In this document: positions 7,132-15,666 of the stretch, in pieces
How the letters are laid out: each line of letters opens with the position of its first letter
Numbering within the stretch: the first letter of the stretch is position 1
Assembly: GCA_012518765.1 (NCBI GenBank)
Contig: JAAYRN010000178.1
Location: 1-23,839 of the forward strand
Source of the DNA: Bacteroidales bacterium
Lineage (GTDB): Bacteria > Bacteroidota > Bacteroidia > Bacteroidales > WCHB1-69
Reading direction: 5' to 3'
DNA: 23,839 nt
The notes under the pieces: model-generated
Databases searched by the model: none
What the model saw: the letters and a program-made list of their open reading frames with translations, nothing else
What the model was told of the DNA's origin: nothing
Made by a program: the position numbers and the translations under genes

Positions 7132-8121
7132 ATGAAACAAAAAACGATTTATCTCTTCATATTTTTGATTTTATTTTTTTCGGCATGCCAGTCGCCAAGC
7201 ATTTCTGTGGAAGAACAAACTCCTTCTAAAAGTTTATATATACCTGATTTTGATGCCGATTCTGCTTATAGCTTTGTTCATAATCAAGTGGATTTTGGAC
7301 CGAGAGTACCTAATACAAAAGCACATGCCGATTGTGGGGTATATTTGACAAGTACGCTGCAACGCTTCGCCGATACGCTGTTGTTACAAGAATATCGCGT
7401 AAAAGCATACGATGGAACCATGCTGCACGGAAAAAATATAATTGGCGTTTTTAATCCTTCGCAAAAAGTGAGAGTTTTATTAGCTGCACATTGGGATTCA
7501 CGTCCTTATGCAGATCATGATCCAGATCCCGAAAACCGTAGAAAACCCATAGACGGAGCCAATGACGGAGCCAGTGGAGTAGGGGTATTGTTAGAAATTG
7601 CTCGTCAGCTGCAACTAAAAAGACCAGACATTGGTGTAGATATTATACTTTTCGATGTGGAGGACTACGGAGCTCCTCAAGATTCAGAAGCATCTTATAG
7701 CGGAGAGTTTTGGTGCTTGGGTTCACAGTATTGGGCTAAAAATCAACATATAAGAAATTATTCGGCTCGCTATGGAATCCTTTTAGATATGGTAGGTGGT
7801 GAAAATGCTGTTTTTACTCACGAAGGAACTTCACTTTATTATGCACCCGATATTTTGTCTCACGTATGGTCGATTGCTGAGCAATTAGGCTATGGATCTA
7901 ATTTCAGAAGAATAGAAACTCCACCCATTACAGATGATCATTTATATGTAAATCAAATAGCTCGTATTCCCATGATTGATATTATAGAATACAACAACAC
8001 AACTTCTACAGGCTTCAATCAGTATTGGCATACACTGAATGATAATATGTCAAACATTGATAAAAATACACTTCAAAAAGTTGGTAAAGTTGTCTTAGCT
8101 ACTTTGTATCATGAAGAATAA
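7132..8121 (+). CDS. Lipoprotein glutaminyl-peptide cyclotransferase (M28 fold, type II QC)
   Basis: This enzyme would cyclise N-terminal Gln of exported proteins to pyroglutamate. The ATG at 7132 is chosen over an earlier in-frame codon because it begins with a lipoprotein signal, FFSAC, with the lipidated cysteine at C19. The 329-residue protein carries the M28/QC zinc layout: D145 in GANDGASG, the acidic pair E177-D178 in FDVEDYG, and H300 in YWHTLND. D219 in LLDMVGG matches the catalytic Asp of animal-type QC. AAHWDSRPYAD (118-128) is also typical of QC and of the periodontal Bacteroidales homologues. An ordinary M28 aminopeptidase is less likely, since it would normally keep a second metal site. 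The 3' end overlaps the TPR gene by 11 bases, so the two are probably translated together. Confidence 0.85.
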   Translation: MKQKTIYLFIFLILFFSACQSPSISVEEQTPSKSLYIPDFDADSAYSFVHNQVDFGPRVPNTKAHADCGVYLTSTLQRFADTLLLQEYRVKAYDGTMLHGKNIIGVFNPSQKVRVLLAAHWDSRPYADHDPDPENRRKPIDGANDGASGVGVLLEIARQLQLKRPDIGVDIILFDVEDYGAPQDSEASYSGEFWCLGSQYWAKNQHIRNYSARYGILLDMVGGENAVFTHEGTSLYYAPDILSHVWSIAEQLGYGSNFRRIETPPITDDHLYVNQIARIPMIDIIEYNNTTSTGFNQYWHTLNDNMSNIDKNTLQKVGKVVLATLYHEE

Positions 8122-9943
8122 AAATATACTTATCGCTTTGTTCTTTTTATGTTGTGGAATGTTTGCCTTAGCACAAACAAACAACGAACAATTGGCTGTT
8201 CAATATTTTAAAAATCAAGAATATGAAAAGGCTGTAGGGTTATTTAAAAGACTGTACAACAATCGTCCCGATGCTTATTATTACAATTATTATTTAGAAA
8301 CTCTAATCGCTTTACAAGATTTTAAAGAAGCCGAAAAACTCATCCAAAAACAAATACGTATTTATCCCCTTATCCAAAAATATAAAGTAGATTTAGGACA
8401 AATTTACGAACAACAAGGGGCTTCGTCCAAAGCTAAAAAACAATATGAGAATTGCATAACACAAGCTAATCTTAATTCTGCTACAGTCAAAGAATTAGCC
8501 TCTGCTTTTCAGGCGTATCATTTGACAGATTATGCTATAAAAACATATTTACAAGGACGAAAAAACAGCCTTGTACAAACAGAATATGCCGTTGAATTAA
8601 CCCATTTGTATACTCAAAAAAAAGAATACCAAAAGGCTATAGACGAACTGTTTGTGCTTATTCGCGATTTTCCGAATGAAATAGTAACGGTAGAAAGTAT
8701 ATTAATTAATTGGCTCATTGACGACCCTCAACAAGTAAAACGTGATATTATACGTACAAATATTCTTAAATATTCCAACCGAAATCCAGATATTCAGGTA
8801 TACTCTTCGTTGATGTTGTGGTTTGCCATGCAGGAAAAAGATTTTACTTCCGCTCTAAAACAAGCCATAGCCATAGATAAACGCTACAAAGAAGACGGAC
8901 GGACAGTGTATGAAATATCGGAAATAGCAGGCGACAACATGGACTTTAAAACTTCGCTGAATGGATTGAATTATATTTTAATAGAAAAAAACATAGAAAG
9001 TCCTTATTATGAGTTGTCTAAGGTGTTGTCTTTACGTACAAAATACAAACAAATTACACATACATACCCACCCAAAAAAGAAGACATTCAAACACTTGAT
9101 AAAAAACTATACACTTATTTCAAAGACAATGCGCTCAACCTATCTAATGTGTTGTTGCTTAGGGAATGGGTACAATTGAAGTCTTTGTATGCTAATGATA
9201 TACAAACAGCTAAAGCATTGTTGGAAGATGCTATTTATAAACAAAACATTCCTCACAAAGAAAAAGCATTGTTGAAATTAGACTTAGGCGACATCCTTTG
9301 TTTAGACGAAGATGTATGGGAGGCTACTCTTTTGTATTCACAGGTAGAAAAAGATTTTCCAAACGACACCATAAGTTCCACAGCGAAATATAAAAACGCT
9401 AAACTTTCTTTTTATTTAGGCGAATTTGATTGGGCTGAAGCACAGTTAGATGTGCTACGTGCTGCTACTTCTAAACTCATTGCAAACGATGCCATGTATT
9501 TATCTTTGCTCATATCCGATAACAAAACCGAAGACAGTCTCAATCTACCTTTGATGTATTTTGCACGAGCCAAATTTTTCTTAGAAAACAATCAATTACA
9601 AAAAGCAGAGGACATGATAGATACCATTGGAAAAATGATTATTTACCATACTTTATCAGACGACATTTTATTTTTAAAAGCCGAAATAGCCCTCAAAAAA
9701 CAAGAATATAAAAAAGCTGATAGCTTATTTGCACGCATCGTAGATTTTCATCCCCACGATTTACTTGCCGATGATGCCTTATTTATGAGGGCTACCATTA
9801 ACGAGTTTTATATCAAGGATATGTTTACCGCAATGGACTTGTATCAACAAATAATAAGAAATTATTCATCAAGTATTTATGCTTCCGATGCACGCAAACG
9901 ATTCCGTATACTGCGTGGAGATGTGCTGAGAGAAGTAAATTAA
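8111..9943 (+). CDS. Exported tetratricopeptide-repeat protein
   Basis: The 610-residue precursor has a signal peptide ending ALA before Q22. Helix-turn-helix TPR-like repeats follow for most of its length. Clear units include EQLAVQYFKNQEYEKAVGLF (about 26-45), one near 72-80 containing the stretch DFKEAEKL, YQKAIDELFVLIRDFPNE (about 174-191) and a C-terminal set ending near 600 with the pattern MDLYQQIIRNYSSSIYASDA. No catalytic domain is visible, so it is a periplasmic or outer-membrane-associated scaffold or binding protein. The start overlaps the QC gene by 11 bases. Its predicted mature N-terminal Gln makes it a plausible substrate of that very enzyme. The partner is unknown. Confidence 0.85.
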   Translation: MKNKNILIALFFLCCGMFALAQTNNEQLAVQYFKNQEYEKAVGLFKRLYNNRPDAYYYNYYLETLIALQDFKEAEKLIQKQIRIYPLIQKYKVDLGQIYEQQGASSKAKKQYENCITQANLNSATVKELASAFQAYHLTDYAIKTYLQGRKNSLVQTEYAVELTHLYTQKKEYQKAIDELFVLIRDFPNEIVTVESILINWLIDDPQQVKRDIIRTNILKYSNRNPDIQVYSSLMLWFAMQEKDFTSALKQAIAIDKRYKEDGRTVYEISEIAGDNMDFKTSLNGLNYILIEKNIESPYYELSKVLSLRTKYKQITHTYPPKKEDIQTLDKKLYTYFKDNALNLSNVLLLREWVQLKSLYANDIQTAKALLEDAIYKQNIPHKEKALLKLDLGDILCLDEDVWEATLLYSQVEKDFPNDTISSTAKYKNAKLSFYLGEFDWAEAQLDVLRAATSKLIANDAMYLSLLISDNKTEDSLNLPLMYFARAKFFLENNQLQKAEDMIDTIGKMIIYHTLSDDILFLKAEIALKKQEYKKADSLFARIVDFHPHDLLADDALFMRATINEFYIKDMFTAMDLYQQIIRNYSSSIYASDARKRFRILRGDVLREVN

Positions 9944-10003
9944 TATACCAAGAATTTGTTTCATAAGTTTCCTTTCTGCTTTTTAATGTTTACAATAATT
10001 TTG

Positions 10004-10011
10004 TATCTTTG
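10004..10011 (+). promoter_or_regulatory. glyQS: Bacteroidetes -7 element for the glyQS operon
   Basis: TATCTTTG matches TAnnTTTG and lies 28 bases before the glyQS ATG. The -33 position reads TTTT (9981-9984), a partial match. Confidence 0.55.
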
Positions 10012-10039
10012 CACTTCTCATTTAAATTAAACTAATTAC

Positions 10040-11563
10040 ATGACACACAGCGAAGAATCGTTCAAGAAAATAATTGCTCACGCAAAAGAATATGGGTATA
10101 TATTTCCTTCAAGTGAAATTTACGATGGATTAAGTGCGGTTTATGATTACGGTCCCTATGGTTGTGAGTTGAAAAACAACATCAAAGACTATTGGTGGAA
10201 ATCCATGGTTCGCATGCACGAAAATATTGTAGGCATTGACAGTGCTATTTTTATGCATCCTACGGTGTGGAAAGCATCGGGGCACGTGGATGCGTTTAAT
10301 GACCCTCTTATTGATAATAAAGACAGTAAAAAACGCTACCGAGCAGATGTTCTTATCGAAGATTACATTCAAAAAATAGAAGATAAAATAGATAAAGAAG
10401 TCCAGAAAGCAGCCAAACGTTTCGATAATTTTGATGAATCGATGTATCGTCAAACCAATGCACGGGTATTGGGTTATCAACAAAAAATTGATGAAATACA
10501 AAGCCGTTTTGTGTCTTGTATGGAAAAAAGCGATTGGGAAGCATTGAAAGATTTAATTGATGAATTGGGAATATCATGTCCAGTTTCAGGCAGTAAAAAT
10601 TGGACAGAAGTACGGCAATTTAACCTTATGTTTGCCACCCAAATGGGTTCTGTTGCCGATGGAGCCGATACGGTATATTTACGTCCCGAAACAGCTCAAG
10701 GTATTTTTGTTAATTTTTTGAATGTACAAAAAACCTCTCGAATGAAAATTCCTTTTGGAATAGCACAAATAGGAAAAGCATTTCGAAATGAAATAGTTGC
10801 ACGCCAGTTTATTTTCCGAATGAAAGAATTTGAACAAATGGAAATGCAGTTTTTTGTACGTCCAGGCGAAGAAATTCAATGGTTCGAATATTGGAAATCG
10901 GAACGCATACGCTGGCACGAATCCCTTGGAATAGAAAAAGCATTTTTCCGATTCCGCGATCACGAAAAAATGGCACACTATGCCAATGCAGCTACCGATA
11001 TAGAATTTAAATTCCCTTTTGGATTTAGAGAGTTAGAAGGCATACATTCACGCACCGACTTTGATTTGAAATCGCATCAACAAACTTCGGGTAAAAAATT
11101 ACAATATTTTGATCCTGAGACTAATGAAAGTTATGTGCCTTATGTTGTAGAAACTTCCATTGGTTTAGACAGAATGTTTTTGGCTATATTTAGCTATGCG
11201 TATACAGAAGAAACTTTGGAAGACAATACCGTAAGAACGGTATTGAAAATACCTCCTATTTTGGCACCCGTCAAACTTGCCATATTACCATTGGTACGAA
11301 AAGACGGTATGCCCGAAAAAGCAAAAGAAATACTAAAAGACTTGCAATATAGCTTCTTATGCCAATACGATGAAAAAGATGCCATAGGCAGACGCTACCG
11401 CAGGCAAGATGCCATAGGAACACCCTATTGCGTTACAGTAGATAATCAAACCTTGGAAGATAATACCGTAACTATCAGAGAACGTGATAGCATGAAACAA
11501 GAACGCATAGCTATAGAAAACATAGAAAATTATTTGAATACGCTATTGAAAATAAAAATATAA
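10040..11563 (+). CDS. glyQS: Glycyl-tRNA synthetase, alpha2 dimeric type
   Basis: This class II enzyme charges tRNA-Gly with glycine in the cytoplasm. The 507 residues form one polypeptide, as in the eukaryote-like dimeric type. The N-terminus contains IFPSSEIYDG and VYDYGPYGCELKNNI, typical of this family. A long insertion, partly coiled coil, occupies about 105-180. Motif 2 is FRNEIVARQFIFRMKEFEQ (248-266) and motif 3 includes SIGLDRMFLA (373-382). RPETAQGIFVNF (215-226) is another family hallmark. The C-terminal anticodon-binding domain spans about 405-500. It is the first gene of a tight four-gene operon, with folA starting 10 bases later. Confidence 0.95.
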   Translation: MTHSEESFKKIIAHAKEYGYIFPSSEIYDGLSAVYDYGPYGCELKNNIKDYWWKSMVRMHENIVGIDSAIFMHPTVWKASGHVDAFNDPLIDNKDSKKRYRADVLIEDYIQKIEDKIDKEVQKAAKRFDNFDESMYRQTNARVLGYQQKIDEIQSRFVSCMEKSDWEALKDLIDELGISCPVSGSKNWTEVRQFNLMFATQMGSVADGADTVYLRPETAQGIFVNFLNVQKTSRMKIPFGIAQIGKAFRNEIVARQFIFRMKEFEQMEMQFFVRPGEEIQWFEYWKSERIRWHESLGIEKAFFRFRDHEKMAHYANAATDIEFKFPFGFRELEGIHSRTDFDLKSHQQTSGKKLQYFDPETNESYVPYVVETSIGLDRMFLAIFSYAYTEETLEDNTVRTVLKIPPILAPVKLAILPLVRKDGMPEKAKEILKDLQYSFLCQYDEKDAIGRRYRRQDAIGTPYCVTVDNQTLEDNTVTIRERDSMKQERIAIENIENYLNTLLKIKI

Positions 11564-11573
11564 GTTACATACC

Positions 11574-12074
11574 ATGTTGTCTATCATTGTTGCTATAGGA
11601 AAAAATTACGAAATAGGACAAAACAACAGTTTATTATGCCACCTATCAGACGACTTAAAACGCTTTAAACAAATAACAAGTGGTCATACTGTATTGATGG
11701 GAAAAAACACCTATTTATCTTTGCCTGTAAAACCGCTACCTAAGCGGACAAATATTGTACTTACACGTGATTTATCTATTTCTTTTTCAGGATGTAAAAT
11801 GGCTCACTCCATAGAAGAAGCTATGCAAATAATTGATAAAAACGAAGAAACATTTATCATGGGCGGTGCCGATATTTACAAGCAATTTTTTCCCCTTTGC
11901 AATAAACTTTACGTAACACGCATTGACGCTGAATTTCCCAATGCCGATACATTTTTTCCTAAGATAGAAGAAAAAGAATGGAAAATAATAGAAAACACGC
12001 AACATCCAGCAGACGAAAATCACATATATAATTTTACATACCAAACTTACGTTAAAAAAGAAAATCACACATAG
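11574..12074 (+). CDS. folA: Dihydrofolate reductase
   Basis: DHFR reduces dihydrofolate to tetrahydrofolate with NADPH. The 166-residue protein shows the family pattern: IVAIGKNYEIG (5-15), HLSDDLKRFK (23-32) with the substrate-binding acid D27, GHTVLMGKNTYLSLP (37-51), and FIMGGADIYKQF (94-105) near the cofactor. The residue before this acid segment is C22, where most bacterial DHFRs have Trp (W22 in the E. coli enzyme). The codon TGC is unambiguous in the sequence. thyA, a frequent neighbour, is not present. The gene sits 10 bases after glyQS and 3 bases before the next gene. Confidence 0.92.
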   Translation: MLSIIVAIGKNYEIGQNNSLLCHLSDDLKRFKQITSGHTVLMGKNTYLSLPVKPLPKRTNIVLTRDLSISFSGCKMAHSIEEAMQIIDKNEETFIMGGADIYKQFFPLCNKLYVTRIDAEFPNADTFFPKIEEKEWKIIENTQHPADENHIYNFTYQTYVKKENHT

Positions 12075-12077
12075 ATT

Positions 12078-12638
12078 ATGAATAAAAGAAATATTTTTTT
12101 GATAGGCTTGTTAATAGGTTTTTTTACAGTTTCGGCACAAAGAAAACCAGTAGACATAGACCCACCTTATCTTCCTATAGATGAGCATACTCACTTAATA
12201 ACTTATCAGCAAGCTGTAAGGGTAGAAGGAAATCCCGACTCGCTTTATACCCGAGCGTTGGCATGGGCAAAAAAATATTATAAAAACCCAACACAGGTAA
12301 TTAAAGAAGCTGATGCTGAGGCAAAAACAATAGAATGTGTATCAAATATTAGAATTACTACCCCTTCTAAAGATAAAAAAACACAGGTAGCGGCAGGTTA
12401 TGTTTACTATAACCTGAAAATAGAAATGAGAGAAGGCAGATACAGATACACAATTACAAATTTTAATTTAAGAGGAGCTGCTAATCAGCCCATTGAAGTA
12501 TGGTTTGATAATACCAAACCCGAATGGAGTCCCATGAGATACGAACACCTCAAACAAGTGGACGAAGCCATATTAAAACTAACAGAAAATTTGGAAGAAG
12601 AAATGGAACCCAAACCTATTATACATGACGATTGGTAA
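12078..12638 (+). CDS. Secreted DUF4468-like protein
   Basis: The 186-residue precursor has a signal peptide ending VSA before Q21. The mature part contains a segment like DUF4468, a TBP-like domain common in Bacteroidetes exported proteins. It has an SLYTRALAWAKKYY helix at about 55-68, a strand VAAGYVYYNLKIEMREGRYR at about 104-123 and a following YTITNFNL strand. The C-terminus is acidic. Family assignment is from recognition of the pattern, not a profile match. No function is established. It lies 3 bases after folA and 6 bases before clpS, an odd companion for cytoplasmic genes, so cotranscription may not mean a shared pathway. Confidence 0.68.
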   Translation: MNKRNIFLIGLLIGFFTVSAQRKPVDIDPPYLPIDEHTHLITYQQAVRVEGNPDSLYTRALAWAKKYYKNPTQVIKEADAEAKTIECVSNIRITTPSKDKKTQVAAGYVYYNLKIEMREGRYRYTITNFNLRGAANQPIEVWFDNTKPEWSPMRYEHLKQVDEAILKLTENLEEEMEPKPIIHDDW

Positions 12639-12644
12639 AAAGCT

Positions 12645-12926
12645 ATGAATCAGGAAAAAATAAAAACACAATCCCAAGAGGAAGAATTGGCTCTTTTGGA
12701 AGATATTTTTGTTCTTTGGTTAATCAATGACGATTTTAATACCTTTGATTTCGTTATAGATACACTCATGGAGCTGTGTCATCACACCTATGAACAAGCC
12801 TTCCAATGTGCATATATTACTCATAATCACGGAAAATGTGATGTTATGAGGGATGAATATTCAAAACTTGAGCCTATAGCCAACACCATGCTTCACAGGG
12901 GATTGACAGTAAAAATAACCAAGTAG
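12645..12926 (+). CDS. clpS: ATP-dependent Clp protease adaptor ClpS
   Basis: ClpS brings N-degron substrates to ClpAP or ClpCP. The 93-residue product has an unstructured charged N-terminal tail (1-20), as needed for Clp engagement, then the ClpS core. INDDFNTFDFVIDTL (27-41) contains N28 and D29, matching the N-end residue pocket. ITHNHGKC (58-65) supplies H60 at the position of the conserved pocket histidine. The C-terminal strand is LTVKIT. The core is rather divergent from proteobacterial ClpS but agrees with the Bacteroidetes form, which also carries NTFD and HxxGKC. It is the last gene of the glyQS operon. clpA or clpC is not in the window. Confidence 0.88.
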   Translation: MNQEKIKTQSQEEELALLEDIFVLWLINDDFNTFDFVIDTLMELCHHTYEQAFQCAYITHNHGKCDVMRDEYSKLEPIANTMLHRGLTVKITK

Positions 12927-12944
12927 CTGATAATCGGTAACTTG

Positions 12945-12956
12945 TACTTTAAAGTA
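12945..12956. repeat. 12-bp perfect palindrome between clpS and pepD
   Basis: TACTTTAAAGTA is a perfect palindrome, 19 bases after the clpS stop and 75 bases before the pepD ATG. It could be an operator, but such AT-rich palindromes also arise by chance. I find no clear TAnnTTTG promoter in this 105-base gap. Confidence 0.3.
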
Positions 12957-13031
12957 ATAAAAGTAAACATTTGCTCGTTTGTATTAATCATTATTGAAAA
13001 TCATTAAAATATAATTAAAATATAAAAAATC

Positions 13032-14492
13032 ATGAATAATTTATCTAAACTAACACCACAATCGCTGTGGGAAAATTTTGCAAAAATTTGTAGTATTCCA
13101 CATCCATCCAAACACGAAGATGAAATAGTAGCCTATCTTTTAGAATGGGCTAAAAAACACAATATCAAAGCAGTGAAAGACGAAGTGGGCAATTTAATTT
13201 TAAGTAAACCCGCTACCAAAGGCATGGAAAATCGTAAAGGAGTTATTTTACAAGGACATATAGATATGGTACCTCAAAAAAACTCAGATAAAGAACATGA
13301 TTTTACAAAAGACCCCATAGAGCCTATTATAGGCGATGATGGCTGGGTACGTGCCAACGGAACCACCTTAGGTGCCGACAATGGAATTGGCTGTGCAGCC
13401 GCTATGAGTGTGTTGCAGGCTACTGATATTGAACACGGTCCCATAGAAGTATTGATTACAATAGACGAAGAAACAGGAATGACAGGAGCTTTTGGACTAA
13501 AACCCGGCTATTTAGAGGGTGATATACTTATTAATTTAGACTCAGAAGATGAGGGAGAACTTTATGTCGGATGTGCCGGAGGATTAGATGCCAGTGTAGA
13601 ACTTGGATACAAAGAAGAAAAAACTCCCGCCGATACTAAGGCTTTCAAAATTTCGATAACAGGCTTAAAAGGTGGTCATTCCGGTATGGATATTGACACA
13701 GGACGAGCCAATGCCAATAAGGTAATGATTCGCTTATTGAGAAAATCAATCAAGGATTTTGGTTTGCGTTTATCATCCATAGAAGGAGGTAGCTTACGCA
13801 ACGCCATTCCTCGCGAAGCTTTTGCAACGGTAGTAGTTCCTAATCAATATGTGGAAAAATTCAATACGTTTGTAAAAGACTTTTTTACTGTGATGAAAAA
13901 TGAATTTTCCAATGTAGAACCCGATATAGCCGTTGAAATTACACCCATAGATTTACCTTCTACAGTGATAGATGAAAAAAGTGGATTAAACTTAGTCAAT
14001 GTAGTATACGGTTTACCTAACGGTGTGATGCGTATGAGCGATTCTATGGAAAATTTGGTAGAAACATCGGTTAATTTGGCTATTGTAAAAACAGAAAAAG
14101 GAGTAGCCGAAATTAAGAGCTTGATAAGGAGTTCTGTAGACACAGCAAAAGAAGCCGTAGGCGAAAAAATGACCGCAATCATAGAGTTGGCAGGAGGAAA
14201 AATTACCCTTTCGGGAGCTTATCCGGGCTGGAAACCCAATATGAAATCGCCTATACTGAAAACCATGCAAGAAACCTATCAAAAAATGTATGGAAGGATT
14301 CCTGAGATTAAAGCCATACACGCTGGTTTAGAGTGTGGTTTGTTAGGAGCAGTGTATCCAAACTGGGATATGATTTCGTTTGGACCTACCATCCGAAACC
14401 CACATTCACCCGATGAAAGAGTACACATAGAAAGTGTGGAAAAATTCTGGGATTATTTAGTAGAAACACTTAAAAATATTCCTGTTAAATAA
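13032..14492 (+). CDS. pepD: Cytosolic non-specific dipeptidase (aminoacyl-histidine dipeptidase, M20C)
   Basis: PepD cleaves a wide range of dipeptides in the cytoplasm. All metal and catalytic positions of the M20 family are visible: H76 and D78 in QGHIDMV, bridging D116 in LGADNGIG, E146-E147 in DEETGM, D170 in NLDSEDEG and H458 in RNPHSPDE. The lid or dimerisation domain lies between, with GGHSGMDI (about 215-222). The 486 residues match the family length. There is no signal peptide. It stands alone as a transcription unit, closed by an intrinsic terminator 24 bases after the stop. Confidence 0.95.
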   Translation: MNNLSKLTPQSLWENFAKICSIPHPSKHEDEIVAYLLEWAKKHNIKAVKDEVGNLILSKPATKGMENRKGVILQGHIDMVPQKNSDKEHDFTKDPIEPIIGDDGWVRANGTTLGADNGIGCAAAMSVLQATDIEHGPIEVLITIDEETGMTGAFGLKPGYLEGDILINLDSEDEGELYVGCAGGLDASVELGYKEEKTPADTKAFKISITGLKGGHSGMDIDTGRANANKVMIRLLRKSIKDFGLRLSSIEGGSLRNAIPREAFATVVVPNQYVEKFNTFVKDFFTVMKNEFSNVEPDIAVEITPIDLPSTVIDEKSGLNLVNVVYGLPNGVMRMSDSMENLVETSVNLAIVKTEKGVAEIKSLIRSSVDTAKEAVGEKMTAIIELAGGKITLSGAYPGWKPNMKSPILKTMQETYQKMYGRIPEIKAIHAGLECGLLGAVYPNWDMISFGPTIRNPHSPDERVHIESVEKFWDYLVETLKNIPVK

Positions 14493-14516
14493 GTAATAAA
14501 GAGTATGTTATTATAC

Positions 14517-14553
14517 AAAAAGGGAAGTTTCTACTATGGAAATTTCCCTTTTT
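14517..14553 (+). terminator. Intrinsic terminator of pepD
   Basis: A 15-bp stem pairs 14517-14531 with 14539-14553 around the loop TACTATG, with one G-T pair. The core is AAGGGAAGTTTC against GAAATTTCCCTT. The T-run overlaps the 3' arm and continues past it. Confidence 0.85.
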
Positions 14554-14597
14554 TTGTTTTTTTAGAGAAAAAGCATATTTCATACAAAAAAATAATG

Positions 14598-14605
14598 TAG
14601 TTTTG
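14598..14605 (+). promoter_or_regulatory. Bacteroidetes -7 element for the barrel gene
   Basis: TAGTTTTG matches TAnnTTTG. It lies 65 bases before the ATG at 14671. No -33 match is evident. Confidence 0.45.
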
Positions 14606-14670
14606 CGAAAGTTGTTTTTACATAAAAGTAAAAAATTGCATTAGTGTTAATCTTTAAAATCTGATAAAAT

Positions 14671-15381
14671 ATGAAAGCAAAAAACTTAATCTTAATTGTA
14701 GCTTTATTTTTTCTATTTGTTTATGGTAAGGCGCAAGAGTCCGTTAGCAATGCTATAGAACAAAAATTTAATAAACATGAAATTGGTATTTCTTGGGGAG
14801 CATTTCCAACTTCAAGGGTTTCGTATGGTATAGCTTTTTGGCAACCAGCCTCAACTTATGTAAATGTAAGACATCCAGGACTTCTTTCCAACGTATACCC
14901 ATATTTTGCTCATACAGCATCTCGTACATGGAAGGGTCCAAACGGAGATGACGAATATTACACCATGCAACATTATGGAGCGTTGACAATTAATTATCAA
15001 TATCATTTTACAAAAAAACATAGCCTCGGTTTTGCTACAACTTGGTTAGGAAGATATGTTACAAATTATACAGCAAGAGCAAAATTCGAAGAAACCATTG
15101 ACGCCAAGGGTTGGGATAATGTTTTCTCGTTTTATTCTAATTACCGTTTCTCGTATTTTTCTAAAGAAAATTTATCAATTTATACCGGAATATGTATAGG
15201 CTTAGCAGTAAATGTAATTCAGCGGAAGTTATTATTGTCTACAGAAAAGAATGCTTATTATGTTCTTGCTTTTCAAGCTACTGGATTTGGTATAGAAGCT
15301 GGAAAAAAACATTGTTATGTTGGAGAATTGGGCTTTGGTTCACAAGGAGTAATAAAAATGGGATATAAATATAAGTTTTAA
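14671..15381 (+). CDS. Outer-membrane beta-barrel-like protein
   Basis: The 236-residue precursor begins with a signal peptide ending GKA before Q22. The rest is rich in amphipathic strands with aromatic borders, for example YGALTINYQYHFTKKHSLGF (about 107-126) and VFSFYSNYRFSYFS (about 151-164). It ends in Phe (MGYKYKF), the usual barrel C-terminus. Size suits an eight- to ten-stranded barrel. I see no peptidoglycan-binding or enzymatic domain. It is a single-gene unit between the pepD terminator and the minus-strand folE cluster. It is not obviously a copy of the two barrels at 17588-19030. Function is unknown. Confidence 0.7.
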   Translation: MKAKNLILIVALFFLFVYGKAQESVSNAIEQKFNKHEIGISWGAFPTSRVSYGIAFWQPASTYVNVRHPGLLSNVYPYFAHTASRTWKGPNGDDEYYTMQHYGALTINYQYHFTKKHSLGFATTWLGRYVTNYTARAKFEETIDAKGWDNVFSFYSNYRFSYFSKENLSIYTGICIGLAVNVIQRKLLLSTEKNAYYVLAFQATGFGIEAGKKHCYVGELGFGSQGVIKMGYKYKF

Positions 15382-15666
15382 AATAAATCGTCTGAATGCT
15401 ATATGTTTGATTTTGAATATTGTTTAACAAAATAGCAATATCTTCAACTAACGCCATAAATTAAAAAAAAACGGTTATAAAACAAACGGACTTCTGCTCT
15501 CATTCTCAAGTCTTTTGACTTCTGACTCATGTCTTCCTACTTGGTGTTCTTTGCGGTTAAACCCAGATTACGCAATAGGATTTTTTTGAGTTAAACCCAG
15601 ATTACGAGATAGAAAAATATAATTACAAATCATTGATATATAATAAGTAAGATTTGACAATTTATT
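15382..15666. other. Convergent intergenic region with repeat-like sequence
   Basis: This 285-bp gap lies between the barrel gene and the 3' end of folE. The left half is plain AT-rich sequence. From about 15487 the composition changes. A pyrimidine-rich stretch with repeated GACTTCTG-like words (15488-15533) is followed by GTGTTCTTTGCGGTTAA and two copies of a 17-mer. I see no gene and no strong terminator for either flank. Confidence 0.6.
15556..15606. repeat. Two direct copies of a 17-bp repeat
   Basis: GTTAAACCCAGATTACG occurs at 15556-15572 and exactly again at 15590-15606, a 34-base period. The first copy is bracketed by the inverted pair TTGCG (15551-15555) and CGCAA (15571-15575). 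The preceding CTTTGCGGTTAA word resembles dispersed intergenic repeats I recall from Bacteroidetes genomes. Confidence 0.7.

Noticed and set aside
6941..7135. 64-codon open frame spanning the end of the EF-G paralogue and the terminator
   Set aside because: It runs through the intrinsic terminator and the next promoter, and its product is low-complexity. It is not a plausible gene.
15415..15443. Terminator hairpin after the barrel gene
   Set aside because: The stem ATATTG/CAATAT is only 6 bp with a 13-base loop and no T-run, so it is too weak to report as a terminator.
15556..15606. A CRISPR array
   Set aside because: There are only two copies of 17 bases with a 17-base interval and no cas genes nearby. 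That is too short for CRISPR repeats and spacers.
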